Positions 4,626 to 5,554 of a stretch of DNA of 5,554 nt are shown here, piece by piece (positions within the stretch are counted from its first letter, which is position 1; each line of letters begins with the position of its first letter). The position numbers and the translations under genes were made by a program. Below the pieces are notes generated by a model. That model was not told the DNA's origin and searched no databases. It worked only from the letters and a program-made list of their open reading frames with translations. The DNA is taken from contig CAJXXJ010000293.1 in NCBI GenBank assembly GCA_913062745.1, forward strand, positions 1-5,554. The letters are read 5' to 3'. This stretch comes from an uncultured Phaeodactylibacter sp. (lineage in GTDB: Bacteria; Bacteroidota; Bacteroidia; Chitinophagales; Saprospiraceae).

Positions 4626-5554
4626 ATGAAAGATATAATACAGTTCGGGTCGCTTTGTGTTCAAAGGGCTTCTGAGCCTCGCCTTACTCCGCCCCATCAG
4701 CTTCCCATTTATGCGACTTCTTCCTTTGCATTCAATGACTTGGAAGAGGCCGGGGCGGTATTCAGCGGCCAGCAGCCCGGGCATTTGTACAGCCGTTTTG
4801 GCAACCCCACCACGGATGCGGTGGCGGAAAAACTGGCGAAGCTGGAACTGCACAGCAGCGGCGAGGAGGGCAGTGCTTTGCTCTGCAGCTCCGGTATGTC
4901 GGCCATCAGCACGCTTTGCATCGGCTTGTTGCGCCCGGGGGATAAGATTCTCACGCAGGGCAACCTCTACGGGGGCACCACTGAGCTTTTTCAGAAAATA
5001 CTGCAACCGTTGGGCTTTGGGCTCGTCCTGGCAGATTTGGAAGACCTGGACGCCGTGGAGCGCCTGCTGCAGGAAGACCCGGCCATCCGCATGTTGTTTT
5101 TCGAGACGCCGGCCAACCCGACGATTGCCTGCCTGGACATGGAGCAGTTGTGTGGGCTGGCCAGGCAACACGGTGTTTACGCGGTGGCGGACAATACCTT
5201 CGCCACGCCTTACCTGCAGCAGCCGTTGCGGCTGGGGGCGGACTTTGTGGTGCACTCGACCACCAAGTACCTGAATGGGCACGGCAATGCGACTTCGGGT
5301 GCGATTATCGGCCGGGACCGGGAGCGGATGGCGGAGCAGGTTTTTCCGGCGCTCAAATTGCTGGGCACGAACAGCAACCCTTTTGATGCCTGGCTGCTGA
5401 GCAATGGCCTGAAAACGCTGGAGCTGAGGATGGAGCGGCACTGTTCGAATGCGCTGGCGCTTGCGGAATGGCTGGATGAGCAGCCTGCGGTGAGCCGGGT
5501 GAATTATCCGGGGCTTCAGAGCCACCCGCATCACGCGCTGGCGAAGCGTCAGAT
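4626..5554 (+). CDS. Cys/Met-metabolism PLP-dependent lyase (3' partial)
   Basis: From ATG at 4626 the frame is open for 309 complete codons to the right edge; roughly the last quarter is missing compared with the usual length near 400. An in-frame TAG 12 bases upstream fixes the start. This is the trans-sulfuration PLP family. Visible are YSRFGNPT (55-62), whose Tyr55 and Arg57 match the residues that reach the neighbouring subunit's PLP phosphate; CSSGMSAIS (87-95); LYGGTTELF (114-122), with Tyr115 stacking on PLP; ADNTFATP (188-195), with Asp189 contacting the pyridine nitrogen; and STTKYLNGHG (211-220), with Lys214 as the Schiff-base lysine. Members include methionine gamma-lyase, cystathionine gamma-lyase or synthase and O-acetylhomoserine sulfhydrylase. 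The methionine gamma-lyase marker cysteine after YG is Gly117 here, so that annotation is not secure. It is transcribed divergently from the rluD operon. Confidence 0.92.
   Translation, partial: MKDIIQFGSLCVQRASEPRLTPPHQLPIYATSSFAFNDLEEAGAVFSGQQPGHLYSRFGNPTTDAVAEKLAKLELHSSGEEGSALLCSSGMSAISTLCIGLLRPGDKILTQGNLYGGTTELFQKILQPLGFGLVLADLEDLDAVERLLQEDPAIRMLFFETPANPTIACLDMEQLCGLARQHGVYAVADNTFATPYLQQPLRLGADFVVHSTTKYLNGHGNATSGAIIGRDRERMAEQVFPALKLLGTNSNPFDAWLLSNGLKTLELRMERHCSNALALAEWLDEQPAVSRVNYPGLQSHPHHALAKRQ

Noticed and set aside
4593..5534. A 313-codon minus-strand reading frame opposite the PLP enzyme
   Set aside because: The protein is Arg/Gln-rich with no family signature, and it mirrors a gene with intact catalytic motifs. 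It also runs through the intergenic region upstream of that gene.
1..5554. Defence island, mobile element or CRISPR array
   Set aside because: No transposase, integrase, terminal inverted repeats, regularly spaced repeats, or toxin-antitoxin or restriction genes are visible. All complete genes belong to common chromosomal families.

Overview
The window looks like a chromosomal housekeeping segment from a member of the Bacteroidota with a fairly GC-rich genome. Three things point there. Two intergenic regions carry the Bacteroidota sigma-factor promoter signature (TTTG, about 20 bases, TAnnTTTG). The genes lack convincing Shine-Dalgarno sequences. The gene content (a stand-alone LuxC-type acyl-CoA reductase, a YkuK-type RNase H-fold protein and a photolyase-like flavoprotein) also fits. 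The genus cannot be named from the sequence; assignment to the phylum is inference.

Layout, left to right: (1) 1-1026, minus strand, a DNA photolyase/cryptochrome-family protein whose C-terminus runs off the left edge. (2) 1027-1361, an AT-rich divergent intergenic region with a good promoter for the next gene, weak photolyase promoter signals and an imperfect tandem repeat. (3) 1362-1838, plus strand, a YkuK-like (DUF458) RNase H-fold protein. (4) 1841-1875, a strong hairpin terminator usable from both sides. (5) 4528-1896, minus strand, a tight three-gene operon: RluD-type 23S rRNA pseudouridine synthase, a DUF1415 protein and a LuxC-type acyl-CoA reductase. The first two are 3 bases apart and the last two overlap by 4 bases (ATGA). 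(6) 4529-4625, a short divergent control region. (7) 4626-5554, plus strand, a Cys/Met-metabolism PLP enzyme that runs off the right edge.

The operon joins ribosome modification, a protein of unknown function and fatty acyl-CoA reduction. Its tight packing implies co-expression, but the genes do not form an obvious pathway. The remaining genes are independent units: light-dependent DNA repair or sensing, a putative nuclease-fold protein and sulfur amino acid metabolism.

I did not find a defence system, mobile element, CRISPR array, RNA gene or clearly new multigene system. The most interesting points are the changed substrate-pocket positions in the photolyase homologue, the DUF1415/acyl-CoA reductase coupling, and the structured leader between rluD and the PLP enzyme.
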